Assembly: GCF_937891315.1 (NCBI RefSeq)
Contig: NZ_CALAGI010000038.1
Span: forward strand, 1-17,950
DNA: 17,950 bases
Reading direction: 5' to 3'
Source of the DNA: an uncultured Amaricoccus sp.
Lineage (GTDB): Bacteria > Pseudomonadota > Alphaproteobacteria > Rhodobacterales > Rhodobacteraceae
In this document: one piece after another, positions 1 through 7,152 of the stretch
Position numbering within the stretch: position 1 is the stretch's first letter
Layout: each line of letters begins with the position of its first letter
Notes under the pieces: generated by a model
What the model was told of the DNA's origin: nothing
Seen by the model: only the letters and a program-made list of their open reading frames with translations
The model's database searches: none
Made by a program: the position numbers and the translations under genes

Positions 1-1
1 G

Positions 2-58
2 ACGCTCGCGGCGCATCTCGGCCTCCCGCCGGGCCGGCACGGAAGAAGTTTTCTGTGA
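2..58 (+). CDS. deoB: Phosphopentomutase, C-terminal end only (partial)
   Basis: An open frame enters from the left edge and stops at the TGA at 56-58. Its 18 visible residues end in LGLPPGRHGRSFL. From memory of the family this resembles the C-terminus of alphaproteobacterial phosphopentomutase, which interconverts ribose or deoxyribose 1-phosphate and 5-phosphate. The position agrees: the stop overlaps the GTG start of adenosine deaminase by four bases (GTGA, 55-58), and uracil phosphoribosyltransferase follows, the usual nucleoside-salvage order in Rhodobacterales. Only the tail is visible, so the name rests on a short match and on context. Confidence 0.6.
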   Translation, partial: TLAAHLGLPPGRHGRSFL

Positions 59-1050
59 CGGTCTGGCGGCGCCAGCCCAAGGTCGAGCTGCATCTGCATC
101 TGGAAGGCGCCGCGCCGCCCGATTTCATCCGCGCGCTCGCGGCGGAGCAGGGTACGGACCTCGTGGGCGTCTTCGACGAGGCCGGCGCCTATGCCTGGAC
201 CGACTTCGCGGATTTCCTGAAGGTCTACGAAGCGGCCAGCTCCGTGCTCCGCGCCGCCGACGACTATCGCCGGCTGGTGGAGGCGGTGCTGGCGAAATCC
301 GCCGCCGATGGGGTGATCTATACCGAAATCTTCCTCGCCCCCGACTTGCGCCGGGACGACGACACGGCCGCCTGGCGCGACCATCTCGCGGCGATGACCG
401 AGGGAGCGCGGAACGCCCGGGCCGCGCATGGGATCGAGGCACGGTTCATCCCGATCGCCATCCGCCATCTCGGCCCCGAACGCGCCGAGGCCACCGCGCG
501 CCTGACGGCGGAGACCGCCGGTGGCCTCGTCACCGGCTTCGGCATGGCGGGCGAGGAGGGGTTCGGAGAGCCGGCCGACTATGCCCGCGCCTTCGCCATC
601 GCGGCGGAAGCCGGACTCGGCCTCACCGTCCATGCCGGCGAGCTTCTGGGTGCCGAGAGCGTGCGCGCCGCGCTCGACGCGCTGCCGGTCAGCCGGATCG
701 GCCACGGCGTCCGGGCGATCGAGGATCCCGATCTCGTGCGCCGCCTCGCCGCCGAGGGGATCGTCCTGGAGGTGAACCCGGGCTCCAATCTCGCGCTCGG
801 CCTCTTTCCGAGCTGGCGCGATCATCCGATCGAGCCGTTGCGCGCCGCGGGGGTGGCCGTGACCATCTCCACCGACGATCCGCCCTATTTCCACACCGAC
901 CTTCCGCGCGAATACGCCGCGCTGGCCTGGACCTTCGACTGGACGGCGGCGGATTTCGACGGCATGAACCGGGCGGCGGCCGCCGCCGCCTTCTGTGACG
1001 AGGCCACCCGCGCGGCGATCCTCGCGCGCCTGACCGGAGAGACCCCGTGA
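55..1050 (+). CDS. add: Adenosine deaminase
   Basis: A 331-residue metal-dependent amidohydrolase that hydrolyses (deoxy)adenosine to (deoxy)inosine in the cytoplasm for purine salvage. The TIM-barrel landmarks are in order: HLHLEG with metal ligands H13 and H15, VHAGE with H193 and catalytic E196, RIGHG with H217, and STDDP with D274 and D275. Length is normal for the bacterial family. The start is GTG at 55, preceded by a purine-rich GGAAGAAG at 41-48 and overlapping the previous stop. The stop overlaps the next start in the same way, so the genes are probably translationally coupled. Two family motifs read differently from the textbook form: GFGMAGEE near residue 163, where many members have D-L-A-G-x-E, and EVNPGSN near 239, where C-P-T-S-N is common. 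A related adenine or aminodeoxyfutalosine deaminase activity cannot be excluded, but context favours adenosine deaminase. Confidence 0.93.
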   Translation: MTVWRRQPKVELHLHLEGAAPPDFIRALAAEQGTDLVGVFDEAGAYAWTDFADFLKVYEAASSVLRAADDYRRLVEAVLAKSAADGVIYTEIFLAPDLRRDDDTAAWRDHLAAMTEGARNARAAHGIEARFIPIAIRHLGPERAEATARLTAETAGGLVTGFGMAGEEGFGEPADYARAFAIAAEAGLGLTVHAGELLGAESVRAALDALPVSRIGHGVRAIEDPDLVRRLAAEGIVLEVNPGSNLALGLFPSWRDHPIEPLRAAGVAVTISTDDPPYFHTDLPREYAALAWTFDWTAADFDGMNRAAAAAAFCDEATRAAILARLTGETP

Positions 1051-1691
1051 CCGCACCGGCTTTCGAGCATCTGACCGTCGTCGACCACCCGCTGATCCAG
1101 CACAAGCTGACGCTGATGCGCGAGTCCGACACCTCGACCGCGAGCTTTCGCCAGTTGTTGCGCGAAATCTCGCTGCTGCTCGCCTACGAGGTCACGCGCG
1201 ACCTGCCGATGACGACGAAATCGATCGAGACGCCACTGACCGAAATGGACGCGCCGGTGCTGAAGGGCAAGAAGCTGGCGCTGATCTCGATCCTGCGCGC
1301 CGGCAACGGCTTGCTCGACGGCGTGCTGGAGCTCATCCCCTCGGCCCGCGTCGGCTATATCGGCCTCTATCGCGACGAGGCGACCCTGCTGCCGGTACAA
1401 TATTATTCCAAGGTGCCGGCCGATCTCCAGGCGCGGGTGACGATCGTGCTCGATCCGATGCTCGCCACGGGCAATTCCTCCGCCGCCGCCGTGACCCTGC
1501 TGAAGGAACAGGGGGCGACCGACATCCGCTTTCTCTGCCTGCTCGCCGCGCCGGAGGGTGTCGCGCGCATGGCGAGCGCCCATCCGGACGTGCGCGTCAT
1601 CACCGCCGCGCTCGACGAGCGGCTGAACGACAAGGGCTATATCGTCCCCGGTCTCGGCGACGCCGGCGACCGCATGTTCGGCACGAAATAG
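1047..1691 (+). CDS. upp: Uracil phosphoribosyltransferase
   Basis: A 214-residue cytoplasmic enzyme that makes UMP from uracil and PRPP. The type I PRPP-binding loop is DPMLATGNS (residues 136-144), where many homologues have GGS in place of GNS. Other landmarks are SILRAGNGLLDG (81-92) and the C-terminal uracil-binding segment YIVPGLGDAGDRMFG (198-212), close to the family consensus. Length matches the usual 208-215. The GTG start at 1047 overlaps the add stop (GTGA), with a GGAGAG ribosome site at 1036-1041. It is the last gene of the salvage operon visible here: a palindrome that could end transcription begins 16 bases after the stop. Confidence 0.97.
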   Translation: MTAPAFEHLTVVDHPLIQHKLTLMRESDTSTASFRQLLREISLLLAYEVTRDLPMTTKSIETPLTEMDAPVLKGKKLALISILRAGNGLLDGVLELIPSARVGYIGLYRDEATLLPVQYYSKVPADLQARVTIVLDPMLATGNSSAAAVTLLKEQGATDIRFLCLLAAPEGVARMASAHPDVRVITAALDERLNDKGYIVPGLGDAGDRMFGTK

Positions 1692-1706
1692 GCGCCCGGT
1701 CCGTAG

Positions 1707-1726
1707 GGCGGACAGATCTGTCCGCC
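1707..1726. terminator. Perfect 20-base palindrome after upp, possible terminator
   Basis: GGCGGACAGATCTGTCCGCC is fully self-complementary. As RNA it would form an 8-bp stem with a GATC loop, 16 bases past the upp stop. No T-tract follows, so it is not a classical intrinsic terminator. It may be a terminator, a protein-binding operator or one unit of a dispersed palindromic repeat. Confidence 0.4.
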
Positions 1727-2007
1727 AGGCCTCGATGCCCGCGGTTCGTCATGGGCGACCAGCATCGCATCGGCCCGCCTCGGCGGCTGCGCGAGCTTGC
1801 CGAACAGCCGCGCCCGATCCCCCGGAGGTCGATCATCCCGGCCGGAGCGGCGGCGAGCAGCACGACCACGACGGAGAATCAGGCCGGATCGATTCTCGCG
1901 CTGGCTCGGGGACATTGGCCGCAACCACGCCGCCATTCTCAGCCAGCGCTTTCCCCTGGGCCGGGCCGAGCGGAATCCCGCCGGCGGCGAGGATGCCGGC
2001 CGCCGCG
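1727..2007. other. Non-coding stretch, possibly decayed permease DNA
   Basis: I see no gene with a believable start and family signature here. All the frames look like eroded GC-rich sequence. On the minus strand around 1900-2000, one frame reads ILAAGGIPLGPAQGKAL, which weakly recalls a conserved internal segment of SLC13/DASS permeases. It soon runs into a stop. Confidence 0.4.
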
Positions 2008-2203
2008 GATGGGCGTCTCGCCGCGGCCGGTGCTGATGACCCTCGCGGCCGCGTTCCTCACGCCGGTCGCGACTCCGACCAACCTGATGGTGATGGAGCC
2101 GGGCGGCTACCGGTTCGGCGACTACTGGAAGTTCGGCCCGCCGATGATGATCTGGTTCTTCGTGATCGCCGTCTTCGCCGTGCCGCTGATCTGGCCCTTC
2201 TGA
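2008..2203 (+). pseudogene. C-terminal remnant of an SLC13/DASS-type anion permease
   Basis: About 65 residues up to the TGA at 2201-2203 read like the last part of a divalent-anion:sodium symporter-family (SLC13, CitT/ArsB superfamily) membrane protein. The segment GVSPRPVLM is followed by the helical hairpin AAAFLTPVATPTNLMV, then PGGYRFGDYWKFGPPM and a final hydrophobic helix ending in PLIWPF. In intact members these motifs close a protein of roughly 430-600 residues. Upstream the frame stays open but loses membrane character at once, and no start with a ribosome site is evident. The gene therefore looks 5'-deleted or rearranged rather than functional. The family assignment is from motif memory. 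Confidence 0.6.
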
Positions 2204-2277
2204 CCCGACCCTCCCGACTTGCCATTGCGGCCCCGCGGAGGGGGGCTATGCTGGGGCGAAATGCCAAGGGGATCCCA

Positions 2278-3678
2278 ATGTCCGGTACCATCGTCGCGTC
2301 CGATCTCGACACCGTTCTCGCGGAGGTCGACGCCGGTCTCGAGGCCGCGCTCGCACGGTTGTTCGTCACGTTGCGGCTGAAGTCGATTTCGACCGATCCG
2401 GCCTACGCCGCCGAGACGCGCGCCTGCGCCGAATGGCACGCCGCGGATCTGCGGGAGATCGGTTTCGAGGCCGCCGTCCGCGATACCGCCGGCCATCCGA
2501 TGGTGGTCGGCCACCACCGGACGGGGGACGGGCCGTCCGTGCTGTTCTACGGCCATTACGACGTGCAGCCGGTTGATCCGCTGGAGCTCTGGCATTCCGA
2601 CCCGTTCGAACCGGCGATCGTCACCCGCCCCGACGGATCGAAGATGCTGGTCGGCCGCGGCACCGCCGACGACAAGGGCCAGCTGATGACCTTCGTCGAG
2701 GCCTGCCGCGCGTGGAAGAAGGTGACGGGCGCGCTGCCGCTGCCGGTGACGATCCTGCTGGAGGGCGAGGAGGAATCCGGCGGCGCCAACCTGCCGCCGT
2801 TCCTCGATGCCAATCTCGACGAGCTCCGCGCCGACATCGCGCTGATCTGCGACACCGGCATGTGGGACAGGGAAACCCCGGCGATCACCACCAGCTTGCG
2901 CGGCCTCTGCGGCGAGGAGATCGTGATCCGCGCCGCCAGCCGTGACCTGCATTCCGGCTTCTACGGCTCGGCCGCCGCCAATCCGAACCATGTGCTCGCG
3001 CGGATCCTCGCCGATCTGCACGACGACGCGGGCCGTGTCACGCTCGCCGGCTTCTACGACGGGGTGCCGGAACTCCCCGCAACCTTGCGCGACAGCTGGG
3101 CCAGGCTCGATTTCGATCCGGCCGCCTTCCTCGGCGAAATCGGCCTCTCGGTGCCGGCGGGCGAGACGGGGCGCTCGGTGCTGGAAATGACCTGGTCGCG
3201 GCCGACGGCCGAGGTGAACGGCATGGGCGGCGGCTATCAGGGCGCCGGCTTCAAGACGGTGATCCCGGCCGAGGCGCATGCCAAGGTGTCGTTCCGTCTC
3301 GTCTTCGACCAGGATCCGCGCAAGGTGCGCGCCGCCTTCCGCGCCCATGTCCGCGATCGCCTGCCCGCCGACTGCGAGGTGGAGTTCCATGAGCACGGCT
3401 CCGGCACCGCCGTCGCCTTCGACACTTCGGGGCCGGTGTTCCAGACGACGCAGGCCGCGCTCACGGCCGAATGGGGCAAGGAGGCCGCGTTCATCGGCGG
3501 CGGCGGCTCGATCCCGGTGACGACGCTGATCAAGAACAAGCTCGGCGTCGAGGTCGTCATGGTCGGCTTCGGCCTCAATGACGATGCGATCCACAGCCCG
3601 AACGAGAAATACGAGCTGGAAAGCTTCCGCAAGGGCATCCGCTCCTGGGTCCGCATCCTGGCGGCGCTCGGGTCATGA
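2278..3678 (+). CDS. M20 family metallopeptidase (dipeptidase/deacylase type)
   Basis: A 466-residue zinc hydrolase of the M20 (ArgE/DapE/ACY1/CPG2) family, of the long carnosinase-like dipeptidase type. Visible active-site landmarks: GHYDVQP (H93 ligand, D95), GRGTADDKG (bridging D131), EGEEESGG (general base E165, ligand E166), CDTGMWD (D192) and DAIHSPNE (H439). The dimerisation (lid) domain occupies about 205-320. No signal peptide or membrane segment is seen, so it is probably cytoplasmic. Start choice: ATG at 2278 has AAGGGG at 2267-2272. An in-frame ATG at 2248, after a strong GGAGGGGGG, would add ten residues and is a real alternative. The open frame extends much further upstream, but that part is low-complexity spill-over. 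The stop overlaps the DUF72 start (ATGA). The substrate is unknown: peptides, acylated amino acids or N-carbamoyl compounds are possible. Confidence 0.88.
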   Translation: MSGTIVASDLDTVLAEVDAGLEAALARLFVTLRLKSISTDPAYAAETRACAEWHAADLREIGFEAAVRDTAGHPMVVGHHRTGDGPSVLFYGHYDVQPVDPLELWHSDPFEPAIVTRPDGSKMLVGRGTADDKGQLMTFVEACRAWKKVTGALPLPVTILLEGEEESGGANLPPFLDANLDELRADIALICDTGMWDRETPAITTSLRGLCGEEIVIRAASRDLHSGFYGSAAANPNHVLARILADLHDDAGRVTLAGFYDGVPELPATLRDSWARLDFDPAAFLGEIGLSVPAGETGRSVLEMTWSRPTAEVNGMGGGYQGAGFKTVIPAEAHAKVSFRLVFDQDPRKVRAAFRAHVRDRLPADCEVEFHEHGSGTAVAFDTSGPVFQTTQAALTAEWGKEAAFIGGGGSIPVTTLIKNKLGVEVVMVGFGLNDDAIHSPNEKYELESFRKGIRSWVRILAALGS

Positions 3679-4466
3679 GCGGCCGGATCCGGGTCGGGGT
3701 CGGCGGCTGGACCTTCGAGCCCTGGCGCGGCGCCTTCTATCCCGAGGGTCTCGCCCAGAAGCGCGAGCTGGAATATGCCAGCCGCGCGGTCACCACGATC
3801 GAGATCAACGGCACCTATTACGGTTCGCAGAAGCCGGAAAGCTTCCGCAAATGGCACGACGAGACGCCGGACGATTTCCTGTTCTCGCTGAAGGCGCCGC
3901 GCTTCGCGACCAACCGCAAGGTGCTGGCCGAAGCCGGTGAGTCGATCGCGCGCTTCTTCGCCAGCGGGGTGCTGGAACTCGGCGACAAGCTCGGGCCGGT
4001 GAACTGGCAGTTCATGGCCACCAAGAAATTCGATCCCGAGGATTTCGAGGCGTTCCTGAAACTGCTGCCGAAATCCGTCGAGGGGCGGGCGATCCGGCAC
4101 GTGGTCGAGGTCCGCCATCCGAGCTTTGCCGTGCCGGACTTCGTCGACCTCATCCGCGGCCATGGCGTGGCGGCGGTGGTGGCGGGCGATGCCGATTTTC
4201 CGGTGATCGCCGATCCGACCGCGCCCTTCGTCTATGCCCGGATCATGGGGACGCGGGCGGAGGAAGCCGCGGGCTATGCGCCGTCCGATCTCGACGCCTG
4301 GGCCGCTCGCGCCAGGGCCTGGGCCGACGGCGGGGCCGCCGAGGGGTTCGCGCCGCTGAGCGGCGGCGCCGACGGCGTGGCGCGCGAGGTCCTGCTTTAT
4401 GTGATCAGCGGTGCGAAGGAGCGAAACCCGGCCGCCGCCATGGCCCTGCTCGAACGGCTGGGTTGA
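3675..4466 (+). CDS. DUF72 (YecE-like) TIM-barrel protein
   Basis: A 263-residue member of the DUF72 family. The N-terminal IRVGVGGWTFEPWRGAFYP and EINGTYYGSQKPESFRKW (about 44-61) are hallmarks, as are FLFSLKAPRF (88-97) and the VVEVRHPSF segment (about 142-150). The family adopts a TIM-barrel fold, and its biochemical role is not firmly established. The ATG at 3675 overlaps the M20 peptidase stop by four bases, so the two are probably co-translated. No signal peptide is seen. The stop at 4464-4466 touches the first bases of repeat copy A, so the element sits directly against the end of this gene. Confidence 0.9.
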   Translation: MSGRIRVGVGGWTFEPWRGAFYPEGLAQKRELEYASRAVTTIEINGTYYGSQKPESFRKWHDETPDDFLFSLKAPRFATNRKVLAEAGESIARFFASGVLELGDKLGPVNWQFMATKKFDPEDFEAFLKLLPKSVEGRAIRHVVEVRHPSFAVPDFVDLIRGHGVAAVVAGDADFPVIADPTAPFVYARIMGTRAEEAAGYAPSDLDAWAARARAWADGGAAEGFAPLSGGADGVAREVLLYVISGAKERNPAAAMALLERLG

Positions 4467-4837
4467 TACCAAATCCGTTTGATTGCTTCGCCCATGCCCG
4501 CGCCTTGCACCGCCCGGACCTCGTATGGCCGCCCAAGGCGGCGCCCTTGTCGATGTCCCTGACGCTGGCCGACAACGCCGGGGCGATGCGCGACGTCCGA
4601 GCTTCCACCGCGCGATTTCGAGGTTACGCGAAATCGTGACGGGCGTGCCCTGCCGGGGCTCGCCCGTCTTCAACGGTCAAGCCGGGCACACCCGCCCCGA
4701 TTCAACCCTTCCGGGGAAATCGTCACCCCTCGCGCCCTGCGCAGGCTTGCTCCGGGCGCGCGGACCGCGGGCGCGCCACTGGCGCCCCCGAAGAGCGGTC
4801 CGCGGAGATATCTCGATCCGAACCAATCACGGACGGG
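4465..4837 (+). repeat. Interspersed hairpin repeat, copy A
   Basis: First of four copies. It starts GATACCAAATCCGTTTGATT, overlapping the DUF72 stop, and runs almost to the end of the convergent receptor gene. Hairpins in order: GCCGCC-CAA-GGCGGC (4528-4542); CGATTTCG/CGAAATCG with an 8-base loop (4613-4636); GACGGGCG/CGCCCGTC (4638-4668), whose stem can continue as GCCC/GGGC; and CGCGGACCGC/GCGGTCCGCG (4759-4804) enclosing GCCACTGGC. The right end (CCAATCACGGACGGG) is a degraded form of the terminal inverted repeat seen in copy B. No coding capacity was found. Confidence 0.85.
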
Positions 4838-4849
4838 CCGAGCCGCGCG

Positions 4850-6994
4850 TCAGAAGCGCGCGGTCAGCATCGCGGTGATCACGCGCTCGTCGCCGGCGAT
4901 GCAGCCGCCGCCGGCGTAGCAGGTGGCGTAATAGCTCTTGTCGAACAGGTTGGTCGCGTTGATCGAACCTTCGAGCCGGCCGCGGGCATAGCGGATCGCC
5001 GCGTCGGCCAGGGTGTAGGACGGCACCGTGATCAGGTTTGAATCGTCGCCGAAGGTCTGGCCGACGTAGCGCAGGCCGGCGCCGAAGCTGAGGCCCTCGA
5101 ACCGTCCCTCGGGCATGGCGTAGTTGGCCCAGACCGAAGCCTGATGCTCGGGCACGAGGCTCGGGCGGTTGCCGACGTAGCCGTCGTTGTTCGCGGTGAT
5201 CTCGGCGTCGATATAGGTATAGGTCGCGACTCCGGAAAGACCGTCGCCGAGGTCGAAATTGCCTTCCAGTTCCAGCCCGCGGTGCCGGACCTCGCCGGTC
5301 TGCACGGAAAAGTTCGGATTTTCGGGATCGGTGGTCAGCACGTTGGAATTGGTGATGTTGAAGAGCGCGGCGGTGAAGAAGCCGTCGAAGTTCGACGGGC
5401 GGAATTTCAGGCCGATCTCCATCTGTTCGGATTCGCTCGGCTGGTAGAGATCGCCCTCGGCATTGGTGCCGATGTTGGTGACAAATCCGGTGGAATAGCC
5501 GGCATAGGGGGTGAGGCCGTTGTCGAGCGCGTAGTTCACCCCGAGGTTCCAGATGAAGGGGTTGTCGCGCTGGGAGGTGTTCACGCCACTCAGCCGGTCT
5601 TCGTTTCGGTTGTCGATGAAGGCCTGGCGCAGGCCGAGGGTCACATGCGTGCGCGCGCCGATCTGGCTCTGGTTCTGGAGATAGAGGCCGGCCTGCTCGA
5701 TCGTCTGCTTGCCGTCCTGGAAGGGGGGCGGGTCGGCGATGACGAGATCATCGTAGTTCGGGTCGGCGAGCGGCATCTGAAGGTTCGGATTGTTCCCGCT
5801 GTCCGGCAGGCCGTCGTCATATCCCATGTCACCGTCGACGGTGGAAAGGTTGTAGTCGGCGCCGAGCAGCAGCGTGTTCTGGCTGGCGCCGAGCTCGAAT
5901 TCATACTGGGCCTGATTGTCGGCGGCGAAGACCTCCGCCGTCTCGTTCACGGTGAAGGCGGACATCGCCATGGTCGTGGCATCGACCATTCCGGCGAAGT
6001 AGAGATCGCGATAGTCGGTCTTCTGACGGGAATAGCGGACGTTCTGGCGGATGGTCCAGTTTTCGTCGATCTCGTGCGAGAAGAGATAGCCGGCCTGCGC
6101 GATGTTGGCGTGATAGCGCGACCATGGCGGCATGGTGTTGTCGAACCAGGCCGGCGGCGGCGTCACATCGTCGGGAAAATCCATGCCGGCGACCGGAAAG
6201 TTGAAGGCGGGCGACATCTCGTCGTTCTGGATATTGGCGAGGATGGTCAGCGAGGTCGCGTCGTCCGGCTGCCAGGTCAGCGCGGGGGCGATATAGACCC
6301 GGTCGTTCGGCGAATTCTCGAGCTGGCCGTTTCCGTCGCGGAAGAGGCCGGTCAGGCGATAGGCGAGGGTTCCGCCGTCGCCGAGCGGGCCGGTCAGGTC
6401 GAACTTCGCCTCGAGCGTGTCGAAGGAGCCGTAGCTGATCGCCGCTTCGCGGAAGGTTTCGAATTGCGGCCGCTTGGTGACGATATTGACGAGGCCGCCC
6501 GGATTGTTCTCGCCATAGAGCGTGCCGGCCGGGCCGCGCAGCACCTCGACGCGCTGGGCGCCGTAGGGCTCGATCCGGAAGCCGGAGAAGCCGATGACCT
6601 TCTGCGCCAGCCCGTCGCGATAGATGCCGTAGGGGCCGACATCGAAGCCGCGGATCAGGAAGCTGTCGAACCGTTCGTCCGTGCCCCAGATCGAGGGCGT
6701 GACGCCGGCGGTGTATCCGAGGGCGTTCTCCAGTTCCTCTACGTCGCGATCGACCATCTCCTGCTCGGTGACGACCGAGACCGATTGCGGGATGAGATCG
6801 ATCGGCGTGTCGGTCTTCGAGCCGGTGGTCGTGTTTCCGGCGACATAGCCGATGTCCGGTCCGACGTCGCTCGATCCGATCGCCTCGACCTCGATCGTCG
6901 GCAACTGGATCGCGGTTGTCCCGTCCTGCGCCATCGCCGCCGACGGCAGGAGAATGATCGCCGCCGCCCGGCCCATCTGCTCGATCGCACCCAT
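4850..6994 (-). CDS. TonB-dependent siderophore receptor
   Basis: A 714-residue outer-membrane receptor that imports ferric siderophores using TonB energy. Residues 1-22 form a signal peptide ending SAAMA before QDG. A probable TonB box, LPTIEVEA, follows at 31-38. The plug spans about 60-175 with IPQSVSVVTEQEM, the DSFLIRGFD segment, RVEVLRGPAGTLYGENNPGG (148-167) and NIVTKRP. The rest is a 22-strand-type barrel ending in a C-terminal phenylalanine. The last segment carries the cysteine pair C692/C698 and GDERVITAMLTARF, typical of the TIGR01783 (FhuA/FoxA-like) siderophore receptors. Length is usual. GAAGGG lies about six bases before the ATG, and an in-frame TGA upstream excludes a longer start. 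No ABC transporter, TonB or regulator is adjacent, so it appears to be a single-gene unit. The siderophore cannot be predicted. Confidence 0.95.
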   Translation of the reverse strand: MGAIEQMGRAAAIILLPSAAMAQDGTTAIQLPTIEVEAIGSSDVGPDIGYVAGNTTTGSKTDTPIDLIPQSVSVVTEQEMVDRDVEELENALGYTAGVTPSIWGTDERFDSFLIRGFDVGPYGIYRDGLAQKVIGFSGFRIEPYGAQRVEVLRGPAGTLYGENNPGGLVNIVTKRPQFETFREAAISYGSFDTLEAKFDLTGPLGDGGTLAYRLTGLFRDGNGQLENSPNDRVYIAPALTWQPDDATSLTILANIQNDEMSPAFNFPVAGMDFPDDVTPPPAWFDNTMPPWSRYHANIAQAGYLFSHEIDENWTIRQNVRYSRQKTDYRDLYFAGMVDATTMAMSAFTVNETAEVFAADNQAQYEFELGASQNTLLLGADYNLSTVDGDMGYDDGLPDSGNNPNLQMPLADPNYDDLVIADPPPFQDGKQTIEQAGLYLQNQSQIGARTHVTLGLRQAFIDNRNEDRLSGVNTSQRDNPFIWNLGVNYALDNGLTPYAGYSTGFVTNIGTNAEGDLYQPSESEQMEIGLKFRPSNFDGFFTAALFNITNSNVLTTDPENPNFSVQTGEVRHRGLELEGNFDLGDGLSGVATYTYIDAEITANNDGYVGNRPSLVPEHQASVWANYAMPEGRFEGLSFGAGLRYVGQTFGDDSNLITVPSYTLADAAIRYARGRLEGSINATNLFDKSYYATCYAGGGCIAGDERVITAMLTARF

Positions 6995-7020
6995 TGCATG
7001 CCCTTCACGTTTTCGTCATT

Positions 7021-7062
7021 TCGAATCCTGACTAAACTGGTCACATATTATGGTCAACCCGG
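7021..7062 (-). promoter_or_regulatory. AT-rich upstream region of the siderophore receptor with a TGACC direct repeat
   Basis: This stretch is clearly AT-rich against its GC-rich surroundings and lies 27-68 bases before the receptor ATG. Read on the minus strand it has TTGACC, then ATAATATG, then TGACC. The two TGACC units are 13 bases apart, as expected for sites on nearly the same helix face. TTGACC could serve as a -35 box with TTTAGT 15 bases later as a weak -10. A direct repeat would suit an AraC-type regulator. No classical Fur box is recognisable. Confidence 0.35.
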
Positions 7063-7152
7063 ACAGGCACGCGCCGCGCGGCGACCGGCGGCTTGATTCC
7101 CCGTGGCGGGAGGGCTAGGCACCGGCGTCGGGTTCCGGGACGCGCGCGGGCA

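Noticed and set aside
1735..2277. N-terminal extension of the M20 peptidase by about 180 residues
   Set aside because: The extension is Pro/Ala/Arg-rich without family similarity and overlaps the permease remnant in another frame. The normal family length fits the start at 2278.
2122..3594. 490-residue minus-strand frame opposite the M20 peptidase
   Set aside because: Its composition is His/Arg/Gly-rich, as expected of an antisense shadow. The plus-strand frame carries all M20 active-site motifs.
4640..4840. Repeat element as a small coding gene (peptide beginning VFNGQAGHTRPD)
   Set aside because: Copies A and D give similar peptides, but a one-base indel relative to copy B breaks the frame, and the stems rather than the codons are preserved.
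7021..7062. Classical Fur box before the siderophore receptor
   Set aside because: No stretch resembling the 19-base GATAATGATAATCATTATC pattern is visible; only a TGACC direct repeat stands out.
5144..7096. 650-residue open frame antisense to the siderophore receptor
   Set aside because: It mirrors the receptor gene in a GC-rich genome, has a Val/Gly/Ala/Arg-rich, repetitive composition with no family motif, and the minus-strand receptor is unmistakable.
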